Source: Posidonia oceanica
Lineage: Eukaryota > Streptophyta > Magnoliopsida > Alismatales > Posidoniaceae
DNA length: 64,000 nt
Reading direction: 5' to 3'
Assembly: GCA_037176725.1 (NCBI GenBank)
Contig: JAZBRS010000020.1
Location: forward strand, 88,668,001 to 88,732,000
Under the pieces are notes generated by a model. It was given only the letters and a program-made list of their open reading frames with translations, did not search any database and had not been told where the DNA came from. Below, one piece after another: positions 28,001 to 40,800 of this stretch. Numbering within the stretch: the first letter of the stretch is position 1; every line of letters starts with the position of its first letter. A program made the translations under genes and the position numbers.

Positions 28001-31000
28001 CACGAAGGGGCATGTAAGGGCTAGTCCTCAAATTAAGTGAGCAAGCAAACAAATTGACGTGACTTCGAAAAGAGACACAAAGGCGCTCATCGTCAAATTA
28101 AGGATGCGAGCTGACATGACCATGAAGGGCATGTACGGACTTGTCCTCAAATAAAGGAAGCAAGCAAACAAATAGACGTGACTTCGAAAATGCTCGCAGA
28201 GGCGCTCGTCCTCAAATTATGGAAGCGGGCAGACATGACCACGGAGAGGGCTGTAAGGGCTTGTCCATAAATTATAGAAGCATGTAAACAAATAGACGTG
28301 ATTTCGAAACGGCACGCGAAGGCGCTCCTCCTCAAATTAAGGAAGCGAGCAAACAAGACTAAGAACGGGCATGTAAGGGCTTGTCCTCAAATTAAGGAAG
28401 CAAGCAACGAAACAGACGTGACTTCGAAAAGGCACACAAATGCACACGTCCTCAAATTAAGGAAGCGAGCAGACAGGACGACGAAGGGGCATGTAAGGGC
28501 TTGTGCTCAAATTATGGAAGCAAGCAAACAAAAGGACGTGACTTCGAAATGGCACAGAAAGGCGCTCGTCCTCAAATTATGGAAGCGAGCAGACATGACC
28601 ACGAAGGGGCATGTAAGGGCATGTCCACAAATTATGGAAGCAAGCAAACAAACAGACGTGACCTCGAGAAGGCATGCAAAGGTGGTCGTCCTCAAATTAA
28701 GGAAGCGAGCAAACATGACCACAGAGGGGCATGTAAGGGCCTGTCCTCAAATTATGGAAGCAAGGAAACAGAACGACGTGATTTCGAAAAGGCCAGCAAA
28801 AGCGCTCGTCCTCAAATAAAGGAAGCGAGCTAACCTGACCACAAAGGGGCATACACGGGCTTGTCCAAAAATTAAGGAAGCATGCAAACAAACAGACGTG
28901 ACTTCGAAAAGGCACGCAAAGGCGCTCATCCTCAAATTAAGGAAGCTAGCAAACAAGACCACGATGGGGCATGTAAGGGCTTGTCCTCAAATTAAGGACG
29001 CAAGCAAACAAACCGAAGTGACTTCGAGAAGGCACGCAATGGTGCTCGTCCTGAAATTAAGGAAGCGAGCAAACATGACCACGAAAAGGCATGTAGGGGC
29101 TTGTCCACAAATTAAGGAAGCGAGCTAACATGACCACGAAGCGGCATATACGGGCTTGTCCTTAAATTAAGGAAGCACGCGAACAAATAGACGTGACTTC
29201 GTAAAGGCACGCAAAGGCGCTCGTCCTCAAATTAAGGAAGCGAGCAAACATGACCATGAAGGGGCATGTGAGGGCTTTTCCATAAATTACGGAAGCAAGC
29301 AAATAAACCGACTTGACTTCGAAAAGGCATGCTACGGCGCTTGTCTTCTAATTAAGGAAGCGAGCAAACTTGACCACGGAGGGGCATGTAAGGGCGTGTC
29401 CTCAAATTAAGGAAGGAAGCAAACAAACAGATGTGGCTTCGAGAAGGCATGCAAAGGAGCTCGTCCTCAATTTATGGAAGCAAGCTAACATGACAACGAA
29501 GGGGCATGCTAGGGCTAGTCCTCAAATTATGGAAGCAAGCAAACAAAATGACGTGATTTCGAAAAGGCACGCAAAGGCGCTCGTCCTCAAATTAAGGAAG
29601 GACAGACATGACCACGAAGGGGCATGTGAGGGATGGTCCTCAAATTTAGGAAGTAAGCAAACAAACAGACGTGACTTCGAAATGGCATGCAAAGGTACTC
29701 TTCCTTAAATTACGGAAGCGAGCAAACATGACCACGAAGGGGCATGTAAGGGCATGTGCTCAAGTTATGAATCCAAGCAAACAAACTGACGTGACTTCGA
29801 GAAGGCACGCAAAGGCACTCGTCCTCAAATTATGGAAGCGAGCCGAATGACCACGAAGGGGCATGTTAGGGCTTGTCCTGAAATTATGGAAGCGAGCAAA
29901 CAAACGGTCGTGACTTCGAAATGGCATGCAAAGGTGCTCGTCCTCAAATTAAGGAAGCGAGTAAACACGACCATGAAGGGGCACGTTAGGGCTTGTCCTC
30001 AAATTTTGGATGCATGCAAACAAACATACGAGACTTCGGGGAGGCACGCAAAGGCGTTCATCCTCAAATTGAGGAAGCGAGCAAACAAGACCACGAAGGG
30101 GCGTATAAGGGCATGTCTTCAAATTAAGGAACCTTGCAAACAAACAAACGTGACCTCGAAAAGGCACGCGAAGGCGCTCGTGCTCAAATTAAGGAAGCGA
30201 GCAAACAATACTAAGAAAGGGCATGTAAGGGCTAACCCTCAAATTATGGAAGCAAGCAACCAAACAGACGTCACTTCGAAAAGGCACGCAAAGGCGCACG
30301 TCCTCAAACTAAGGAAGCGAGCGAACATGACCACGAAGGGGCATGTTAGGGCATGTCCTCAAATTAAGGAAGCATGCAAAGTAATAGACGTGACTTCGAA
30401 ATGGCACACAAAGGCGCTCGTCCTCAAATTATGGAAGCGAGCAGACATGACCACGAAGGGGCATGTAAGGACTTGTCCTCAAATTAACGAAGCAAGCAAA
30501 CAAACAGACGTGACCTCGAGAAGGCATGCAAAGGTGCTCGTCCTCAGATTAAGGAAGCGAGCAAACATGACCACAAAGGGGCATGTATGGGCCTGTCCTC
30601 AAATTATGGAAGCAAGGAAACAAAATGACGTGATTTCGAAAAGGCCCGCAAAAGCGCTCGTCCTCAAATTAAGGAAGCGAGCTAACCTGACCACGAAGGG
30701 GCATATACGGGCTTCACCAAAAATTAAGGAAGCAAGCAAACCAACAGACGTGACTTCGAAAAGGCATGCAAAGGCGCTCATCCTCAATTTAAGGAAGCTA
30801 GCAAACAAGACCATGATGGGGCTTGTAAGGGCTTGTCCTCAAAGTAAGGACGCAAGCAGACAAACAGACGTGACTTCGAGAAGGCACGCAAAGGTGCTCG
30901 TCCTGAAATTAAGGAAGCGGGCAAACATGACCACGAAAAGGCATGTAAGGGCTTGTCCTCAAATTATGGAAGCGTGCTAACATGACCATGAAGGGGCATA

Positions 31001-34000
31001 TATGGGCTTGTCCTTAAATTAAGGAAGCACGCGAACAAATAGACGTGACTTCGTAAAGGCATGCAAAGGCGCTCGTCCTCAAATTAAGGAAGCGAGCAAA
31101 CATGACCACGAGGGGGCATGTGAGGGCTTCTCCAAAAATTACGGAAGCAAGCGAACAAATAGACGTGACTTCGAAAAGGCATGCTAAGGCACTCGTCCTC
31201 AAATTAAAGAAGCGAGCAAACTTGACCACGGAGGGGCATGTAAGGGCGTGTCCTTAAATTAAGGAAGGAAGCAAACAAACAAACGTGACTTCGAGCAGGC
31301 AAGCAAAGGTGCTCGTCCTCAATTTAAGGAAGCGAGCTAACATGACAACGAAGGGGCATGTTTGGGCTGGTCCTGAAATTATGGAAGCAAGCAATCAAAT
31401 TGACGTGATTTCGAAAAGACACGCATAGGCGCTCGTACTCAAATTAAGGAAGGACAGACATGACCGCATAGGCGCATGTAAGGGCTGGTCCTCAAATTAA
31501 GGAAGCAAGCAAACAAACAGACGTGACTTTGAAATGGCACGCAAAGGTACTCTTCCTCAAATTAAGGAAGCGAGCAAACATGACCATGAAGGGGCATGTA
31601 GGGGTATGTCCTCAAGTTATGAAACCAAGCAAACAAACTGACGTGACTTCGAAAAGGCACACAAAGGCACTCGTCCTCAAATTATGGAAGCGAGCCGAAT
31701 GTCCACGAAGGGGCATGTAGGGGCTTGTCCTGAAATTATGGAAGCAAGCAAACAAACGGACGTGACTTCGAAACGGCATGCGAAGGCGCTCGTCCTCAAA
31801 CTAAGGAAGCGAGTAAACACGACCATGAAGGGGCACGTTAGGGCATGTCTTAAATTAAGGAAGCAAGCAAACAAACGGACGTGACTTCGAGGAGGGACGC
31901 AAAGGCATTCATCCTCAAATTGAGGAAGCGAGCAAACAAGACCATGAAGGGGCATATATGGGCATGTCTTCAAATTAAGGAACCTAGCAAACAAACAGAT
32001 GTGACATCGAAAAGGCACGTGAAGGCGCTCGTGCTCAAATTATGGAAGCGAGCACACTATACTAAGAAGGGGCATGTAAGGGCTAGCCCTCAAATTATGG
32101 AAGCAAGCAACCAAACAGACGTCACTTCGAAAAGGCAGGCAAAGGCGCACGTCCTCAAATTAAGGAAGCGAGCGAACATGACCGCGAAGGGGCATGTAAG
32201 GGCTTGTCCTCAAATTAAGGAAGCATGGAAACTAATAGACGTGACTTCGAAAAGGCACACAAAGGCGCTCGTCCTCAAATAAAGGATGCGAGCAGACAAG
32301 GCCGCGAATGGGCTTGTAAGGACTTGCCCTCAAATTATGGAAGCAAGCAAACAAATAGACGTGACTTCGAAAAGGCTCGCAAAGGCACTCGTCCTCAAAT
32401 TATGGAAGCGAGCACACATGACCACGAATGGGCTTGTGAGGGCTTGTCCTCAAATTAAGGAAGCAAGCAAACAAACAGATGTGACTTCGAGAAAGCATGC
32501 AAAGGTGCTCGTCCTCAAATTAAGGAAGCGAGCAAACATGACCACGAAGGGGCATGTAAGGGCTTCTCCTCAAATTATGGAAGCAAGGAAACAAAATGAC
32601 GTGATTTCGAAAAGGCCTGCAAAAGCGCTCGTCCTCAAATTACGGAAACGAGCTAACATGACCACGAAGGGGCATATACGGGCACGTCCTTAAATTAAGG
32701 AAGCAAGCAAACAAACAGACGAGACTTCGAAAAGGCACGCAAAGGCGCTCGTCCTCAATTTATGGAAGCGAGAACACATGACCACGAAGGGGCATGTAAG
32801 GACTTGTCCTCAAATTAAGGAAGCATGCAAACAAATTGACGTGAGTTCGAGAAGGCACGCAAAGGTGCTCTTCCTCAAATTATGGAAGCGAGCAAACAAG
32901 ACCACGAAGGGGCATATAAGGGCTTCTCCTCAAAATATGGAAGCAAGCAAACAAACAGACATGACTTCGTGAATGCACGCAAAGGTGCTCGTCCACAAAT
33001 TAAGGAAGCGAGCTAACAAGACCACGATTGGGCATGTAAGGGCTCGTCCTCAAGTTAAGGAAGCAAGCTAACAAACGGACGTGACTTCGAAAAGGCACGC
33101 AAAGGCGCTCGTCCTCAAATTGCGGAGGCGAGCAAACATTACAACGAAAGGGCAGGTAAGGGCTCGTCCTCTAATTAAGGAAGCATGCAAACAAACGGAC
33201 GTGACCTCGAAAAGGCTCGCAAAGGCGCTCGTCCTCAATTTAAGGAAGTGGGCAAACAACACTACGAAAGGGCACGTAAGGGCTTGTCCTCAAATTAAGG
33301 AAGTAAGTAAACAAACAGACGTGACTTCGAAAAGGCATGCAAAGGCGCTCGACCTCAAATTAAGGAAGCGAGCAGACATGTCCACGAAGTGGCATGTAAG
33401 GGCTTGTCCTCAAATTTTGGAAGCAAGCAAACAAACAGACGTGAGTTCGGGAAGGCACACAAAGGTTCTCGTCCTCAAATTAAGGAAGCGAGCAAACATG
33501 ACCACGAAGGGGCATGTAAGGGCTAGTCCTCACATTAAGGAAGCAAGCAAAGGAAATGACGTGACTTCGAAAAGGCACGCAAAGGCACACGTCCTCAAAT
33601 TAAGGAAGTGAGCAAACATGACCACATTGGGGCATGTAAGGACTTGTCCTGAAATTAGGGAAGCAAGCAAACAATTAGACGTGACTTCGAAAAGGCACGC
33701 AAAGGCACTGGTCCTCAAATTAAGGAAGCGTGCAGTCATGACCACGACGGGGCATGTACGGGCTTGTCCTCAAAATAAGGAAGCAAGCAAACAAATTGAC
33801 GTGACATCTAAAAGTCTGGCAAAACTGCTCGTCCTCCAATTATGGAAGCGAGCAAACATGACCACAAAGGGGCAAGTAAGGGCTTCTCCTCAATTTATGG
33901 AAGGAAGCAAACAAACAGACGTGACTTCGAGAAGCACGCAAAGGTGCTCGTCCTCAAATTAAGGAAGCGAGCAATCATGACCACGAAGGGGAATGTAAGT

Positions 34001-37000
34001 GCTTGTCCTCAATTTAAGGAAGCATGCAATCAAATAGACATGACTTCGAAAAGGCACGCTATGGCGCTCGTCCTCAACTTAATGAAGCGAGCTGACATGA
34101 CCTAGAAGGGGCACGTAAGTGCTTGTCCTCAAATTGAGGAAGCAGGAAAACAAACAGACGTGACTTCGAGGAGGCACGCATAGGCGTTCATCCTTAAACT
34201 GAGGAAGCGAGCAAACACGACCACGAAGGGGCACGTATGGGCCTTTCCTCAAATTAAGGAAGCAAGCAAACCAACAGATGTGGCTAAGAAATGGCACGCA
34301 AAGGCGCTCAACCAAAAATTGAGGAAGCGAGCAAACAAGACTACGAAAGGGCATGTAAGGGCTTAACCTCAAATTAAGGAAGCAAGCAAACAAAAAGACG
34401 TGACTTCGAAAAGGCACGCAATGGCGCCTGACCTCAAATTAAGGAAGCGAGCAGACATGTCCACGAAGTGGCATGTAAGGGCTAGTCCTCAAATTATTGA
34501 AGCAAGCAAACAAACAGACGTGAGTTCGAGAAGGCACGCAAAGGTGCTCGTCCTCAAATTAAGGAAGCGAGCAAGCATGACCAAGAAAGGGGCATGTAAG
34601 GGCAAGTCCTCAAATTAAGGAAGCAAGCATGACCATGATGGGGCATGTAAGGACTTGTCCTCAAATTAAAGAAGCACAAAACAATTAGACGTGACTTCGA
34701 AAAGGCACGCAAAGGCGCTCGTCCTCAAATTAAGGAAGCGAGCAGATGTGACCACGAAGGGGCAAGTAAGGGCTTGTCCTCAAATTAAGGAAGCAAGCAA
34801 ACAAACTGACGTGACTTCGAAAAGGCTTGCAAAAGTGCTCGTCCTCCATTTATGGAAGCGAGCAAACATGACCACGAAGGGGCATGTAAGGACTTGTCCT
34901 CTAATTAAGGAAGCAAGCAAACAAACAGACGTGACCTTGAGAAGGCATGCAAAGGTGCTCGTCCTCAGATTAAGGAAGCAAGCAAACATGACCACGATGG
35001 GGCATGAATGGTCTTGTCCTCAAATTAAGTAAGCACGCAAACAATTGGACGTGACTTCGAAAAGGCACGCAATGGCGCTCGTCCCCAACTTAAGGAAGCG
35101 AGCAGACATGACCATGAAGGGTCATGTTTGGGCTTGTCCTCAAATTAGGGAAGCAAGCAAACAAACAGACGTGAATTCGAAAAGGCTTGCAAAAGTGCTC
35201 GTCCTCCAATTAAGGAAGCGAGCAAACTTGACCACGAAGGGGCATGTATGGGCTTGTCCTCAACTTAAGAAAGCAAGCAAACTAACAGACGTGACTTCGA
35301 GAAGGCACGCAAAGGTGCTCGTCCTCAAATTAAGGAAGCGAGCAATCATGACCACGCAGGGGCATGTAAGGGCTTGTCCTCAAATTAAGGAAGCAAGCAT
35401 ACAAACTGACGTGATTTCAAAAAGGCACGTAAAAGTGCACGTTCTCAAATTACGGAAGCGAGCTAAGATGACCACGAAGGGGCATATACGGGCTTGTCCA
35501 TAAATTACGGAAGCGAGCAAAGAAACAGACGTGACTTCGAAAAGGCACGTAAAGGCGCTCGTCCTCAAATAAAGGAAGTGAGCAAACATGACCACGAAGG
35601 GGCTTGTAAGGGCTTGTCCTCAAATTAAGGAAACAAGCAAACAATTAGACGTGACAACGAAAAGGCACGCAAAGGCACTCGTCCTCCAATTGAAGAAGCG
35701 AGCAGACATGACCACGAAGGGGCATGTAATGGCTTGTCCTCAAATTAAGGAAGCAAGCAAACAAACAGACGTGACTTCAAAAAGGCACGCAATATTGCTC
35801 CTCCTCATATTAAGGAAGCGAGCAAACATGACCACGAAGGAGCATGTAAGGGCATGTCCTCAAAATAAGGAACCTAGCAAATAAACAGACGTGACTTCAA
35901 AAAGGCACGCGAAGGCGTTCGTCCTCAAATTAAGGAAGCGAGCAAACTAGACTAAGAAAGGACATATAAGGGCTAGCACTCAAATTAAGGAATCAAGCAA
36001 ACAAACAGACGTGACCTCGAGAAGGCATGCAAAGGTGCTCGTCCTCAGATTAAGGAAGCGAGCAAACCTGACCACGAAGGGGCATGTATGGGCCTATCCT
36101 CAAATTATGGAAGCAAGGAAACAAAACGACGTGATTTCGAAAAGGCCCACAAAAGCGCTCGTCCTCAAATTAAGGAAGCGAGCTAACTTGACCACGAAGG
36201 GGCATATACAGGCTTGTCCAAAAATTAAGGAAGCAAGCAAACAATTAGACGTGACTTCGAAAAGGCACGCAAAGGCGCTCATCCTCAAATTAAGGAAGCT
36301 AGCAAACAAGACCACGATGGGGCATGTAAGGGCTTGTCCTCAAATTAAGGACGCAAACAAACAAACTGATGTGACTTCGAGAACGCACGCAAAGGTGCTC
36401 GTCCTGAAATTAAGGAAGCGAGCAAACATGACCACGAAAAGGCATGTAAGGGCTTGTCCTCAAATTAAGGAAGCGAGCTAACTTGACCATGAAGCGGCAT
36501 ATACGGGCTTGTCCTTAAATTATGGAAGCAAGCGAACAAATAGACGTGACTTCGTAAAGGCACGCAAAGGCGCTCGTCCTCAAATTAAGGAAGCAAGCAA
36601 ACATGACCATGAAGGGGCATGTGAGGGCTTGTCCATAAATTACGGAAGCAAGCAAATAAACAGACGTGACTTCGAAAAGGCATGCTACGGCGCTCGTCCT
36701 CTAATTAAGGAAGCGAGCAAACTTGACCACGGAGGGGCATGTAAGGGCGTGTCCTCAAATTAAGGAAGGAAGCAAACAAACTGACGTGGCTTCGAGAAGG
36801 CATGCAAAGGAGCTCATCCTCAATTTAAGGAAGCAAGCTAACATGACAACAAAGGGGCATGTTAGGGCTGGTCCTCAAATTATGGAAGCAAGCAAACAAA
36901 ATGACGTGATTTCGAAAAGGTACACAAAGGCGCTCGTCCTCAAATTAAGGAAGGACAGACATGACCACGAAGGGGCATGTGAGGGCTGGTCCTCAAATTA

Positions 37001-37830
37001 AGGAAGCAAGCAAACAAACAGACGTGACTTCGAAATTGCATCGAAAGGTACTCTTCCTTAAATTAAGGAAGCGAGCAAACATGACCATGAAGGGGCATGT
37101 AAGGGCATGTCCTCAAGTTATGAAACCCAGCAAACAAACTGACGTGACTTCGAAAAGGCACGCAAAGGCGCTCGTCCTCAAATTATGGAAGCGAGCCGAA
37201 TGACCACGAAGGGGCATGTAAGGGCTTGTCCTGAAATTATGGAAGCAAGCAAACAAACGGACGTGACTTCGAAATGGCATGCGAAGGCGCTCGTCCTCAA
37301 ATTAAGGAAGCGAGTAAACACGACCATGAAGGGGCACATTAGGGCTTGTCCTCAAATTTTGGAAGCATGCAAACAAACGTACGTGACTTCGGGGAGGCAC
37401 GCAAAGGCATTCATCCTCAAATTGAGGAAGCGAGCAAACAAGACCATGAAGGGGCATATAAGGGCATGTCTTCAAATTAAGGAACTTAGCAAACAAACAG
37501 ACGTGACATCGAAAAGGCACGCGAAGGCGCTCGTGCTCAAAATAAGGAAGCGAGCAAACAATACTAAGAAAGGGCATGTAAGGGCTTGCCCTCAAATTAT
37601 GGAAGCAAGCAACCAAACTGACGTCACTTCGAAAAGGCACGCAAAGGCGCACTTCCTCAAACTAAGGAAGCGAGCGAACATGACCACGAAGAGGCATGTA
37701 AGGACTTGTCCTCAAATTAAGGAAGCATGCTAAGTAATAGACGTGACTTCGAAATAGCACACAAAGGCGCTCGTCCAAAAATTAAGTATGCGAGCCGACA
37801 TTACCATGAAAGGGCATGTAAGGGCTTGTC
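25031..37830 (+). repeat. HOR2 copy 1 (about 12.8 kb)
   Basis: This segment aligns to 37,831 onward at an offset of 12,800 bp up to about 27,080, and at about 13,215 bp afterwards, because copy 1 lacks about 415 bp present at about 39,885-40,300 in copy 2. Inside the unit there are two related sub-blocks: 25,423-28,300 resembles 33,081-36,000, and the shortened GGAAGGACAGAC monomer occurs twice (near 29,605 and 36,950). The same indels occur once per HOR1 unit, so HOR2 looks like a compound of two rearranged HOR1-like units. Confidence 0.85.
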
Positions 37831-40800
37831 CTCAAATTAAGGAAGCAAGCAAACAAACAGACGTGACTTCGAAAAGGCACGCAAAGGCGCTCGTCCTCAA
37901 TTTATGGAAGCGAGCAAACTTGACACCGAAGGGGCATGTAAGGGCTTGTCCGCAAATTAATGAAGCACGCAAACAAATGGATGTGAGTTCGAGAAGCCAC
38001 GCAAAGGTGCTCGTCCTCAAATTATGGAAGCGAGCAAACAAGACCACGAAGGGGCATATAAGGGCTTCTCCTCAAAATATGGAAGCAAGCAAACAAACAG
38101 ACATGACTTCGAGAATGCACGCAAAGGTGTTCGTCCACAAATTAAGGAAGCGAGCTAACAAGACCACGATTGGGCATGTAAGGGCTTGTCCTCAAGTTAA
38201 GGAAGCAAGCTAACAAACGGACGTGACTTCGAAAAGGCACGCAAAGGCGCTCGTCCTCAAATTGCGGAGGCAAGCAAACATTACAACGAAAGGGCAGGTA
38301 AGGGCTCGTCCTCTAATTAAGGAAGCATGCAAACATACGGACGTGACTTCGAAAAGGCACGCAAAGGCGCTCGTCCACAAATTAAGGAAGTGGGCAAACA
38401 ACACTACGAAAGGGCACGTAAGGGCTTGTCCTCAAATTATGGAAGTAAGCAAACAAACGGACGTGACTTCGAAAAGGCATGCAAAGGCGCTCGACCTCAA
38501 ATTAAGGAAGCGAGCAGACATGTCCACGAAGTGGCATGTAAGGGCTTGTCCTCATATTAGGGATGCAAGCAAACAAACAGACGTGAGTTCGGGAAGGCAC
38601 TCAAAGGTTCTCGTCCTCAAATTAAGGAAGCGAGCAAACATGACCACGAAGGGGCATGTATGGGCTAGTCCTCAAATTATGGAAGCAAGCAAAGAAAATG
38701 ACGTGACTTCGAAATGGCACGGAAAGGCACACGTCCTCAAATTAAGGAAGCGAGCAAACATGACCACGATGGGGCCTGTAGGGACTTGTCCTGAAATTAG
38801 GGAAGCAAGCAAACAATTAGACGTGACTTCGAAAAGGCACGCAAAGGCACTGGTCCTCAAATTAAGGAAGCGTGCTATCATGACCACGACGGGGCATGTA
38901 CGGGCTTGTCCTCAAATTAAGGAAGCAAGCAAACAAATTGACGTGACTTCGGAAACGCTGGCAACACTGGTCGTCCTCCAATTACGGAAGCGAGCAAACA
39001 TGACCACGAAGGGGCGTGGAAGGGCTTCTCCTCAATTTATGGAAGGAAGCAAACAAACAGACGTGACTTCGAGAAGCACGCAATGGTGCTCGTCCTCAAA
39101 TTAAGGAAGCGAGCAATCATGACCACGAAGGGGCATGTAAGTGCTTGTCCTCAAATTAAGGAAGCATGCAAACAAATAGACATGAATTCGAAAAGGCACG
39201 CTAAGGCGCTCGTCCTCAAATTAATGAAGCAAGCTGACATGACCATGAAGGGGCACGTAAGGGCTTGTCCTCAAAATGAGGAAGCAGGCAAACAAACAGA
39301 CGTGACTTCGAGGAGGCACGCATAGGCGTTCATCCTCAAACTGTGGAAACGAGCAAACACGACCATGAAGGGGCACGTATGGGCTTTTCCTCAAATTAAG
39401 GAAGCAAGCAAACCAACAGATGTGGCTAAGAAAAGGCACGCAAAGGCGCTCAACCAAAAATTGAGGAAGCGAGCAAACATGACTACGAAAGGGCACGTAA
39501 GGGCTTATCCTCAAATTAAGGAAGCAAGCAAACAAAAAGACGTGACTTCGAAAAGGCACGCAATGGCGCTCGACCTCAAATTAAGGAAGTGAGCAGACAT
39601 GTCCACGAAGGGGCATGCAAGGGCTAGTCCACAAATTATAGAAGCAAGCAAACAAACAGACGTGAGTTCGAGAAGGCACGCAAAGGTGCTCGTCCTCAAA
39701 TTAAGGAAGCGAGCAAGCTTGACCAAGAAAGGGGCATGTAAGGGCAAGTCCTCAAATTAAGGAAGCAAGCATGACCATGATGGGGCATGTAAGGACTTGT
39801 CCACAAATTAAAGAAGCATGCAATCAATTAGACGTGACTTCGGAAAGGCACGCAAAGGCGCTCGTCCTCAAATTAAGGAAGCGAGCAGATGTGACCACGA
39901 AGGGGCATGTAAGGGTTTGTCCTCAAATTAAGGAAGCAAGCAAACAAACTGACGTGACTTCGAAAAGGCTTGCAAAAGTGCTCGTCCTCCAATTGATGAA
40001 GCGAGCAAACATGACCACGAATGGGCATGTATGGGCTTGTCCTCAAATTCTGGAAGCATGCAAACAAAATGATGTGACTTCGGAAAGGCACGTAAAGGCG
40101 CACGTCCATAAATTAAGGTAGCGAGCAAACATGACCACGATGGGGCATGAATGGACTTGTTCTCAAATTAAGGAAGCACGCAAACAATTGGACGTGATTT
40201 CGAAACGGCACGCAAAGGCGCTAGTCCCCAACTTAAGGAAGCGAGCAGACATGACCATGAAGGGGCATGTATGGGCTTGTCCTCAAATTAGGGAAACAAG
40301 CAAACCAACAGACGTGACTTCCAAAAGGCTTGCAAAAGTGCTCGTCCTCCAATTAAGGAAGCGAGCAAACATGACCACGAAGGGGCATTTATGGGCTTGT
40401 CCTCAACTTAAGGAAGCAAGCAAACTAACTGACGTGACTTCGAGAAGGCACGCAAAGGTGCTCGTCCTCAAATTAAGGAAGCGAGCAATCGTGACCACGT
40501 AGGGGCATGTAAGGGCTTGTCCACAAATTAAGGAAGCATGCAAACAAACAGACGTGATTACGAAATGGCACATAAAAGTGCACCTTCTCAAATTACGGAA
40601 GCGAGCTAAGATGACCACGAAGGGGCATATACGGGCTTGTCCTTAAATTACGGAAGCGAGCAAAGAAACAGACGTGACTTCGAAAAGGCACGTAAAGGTG
40701 CTCGTCCTCAAATAAAGGAAGTGAGCAAACATGACCATGAATGGGCATGTAAGGGCTTGTCCTCAAATTAAGGAAGCAAGCAAACAATTAGACGTGACAA

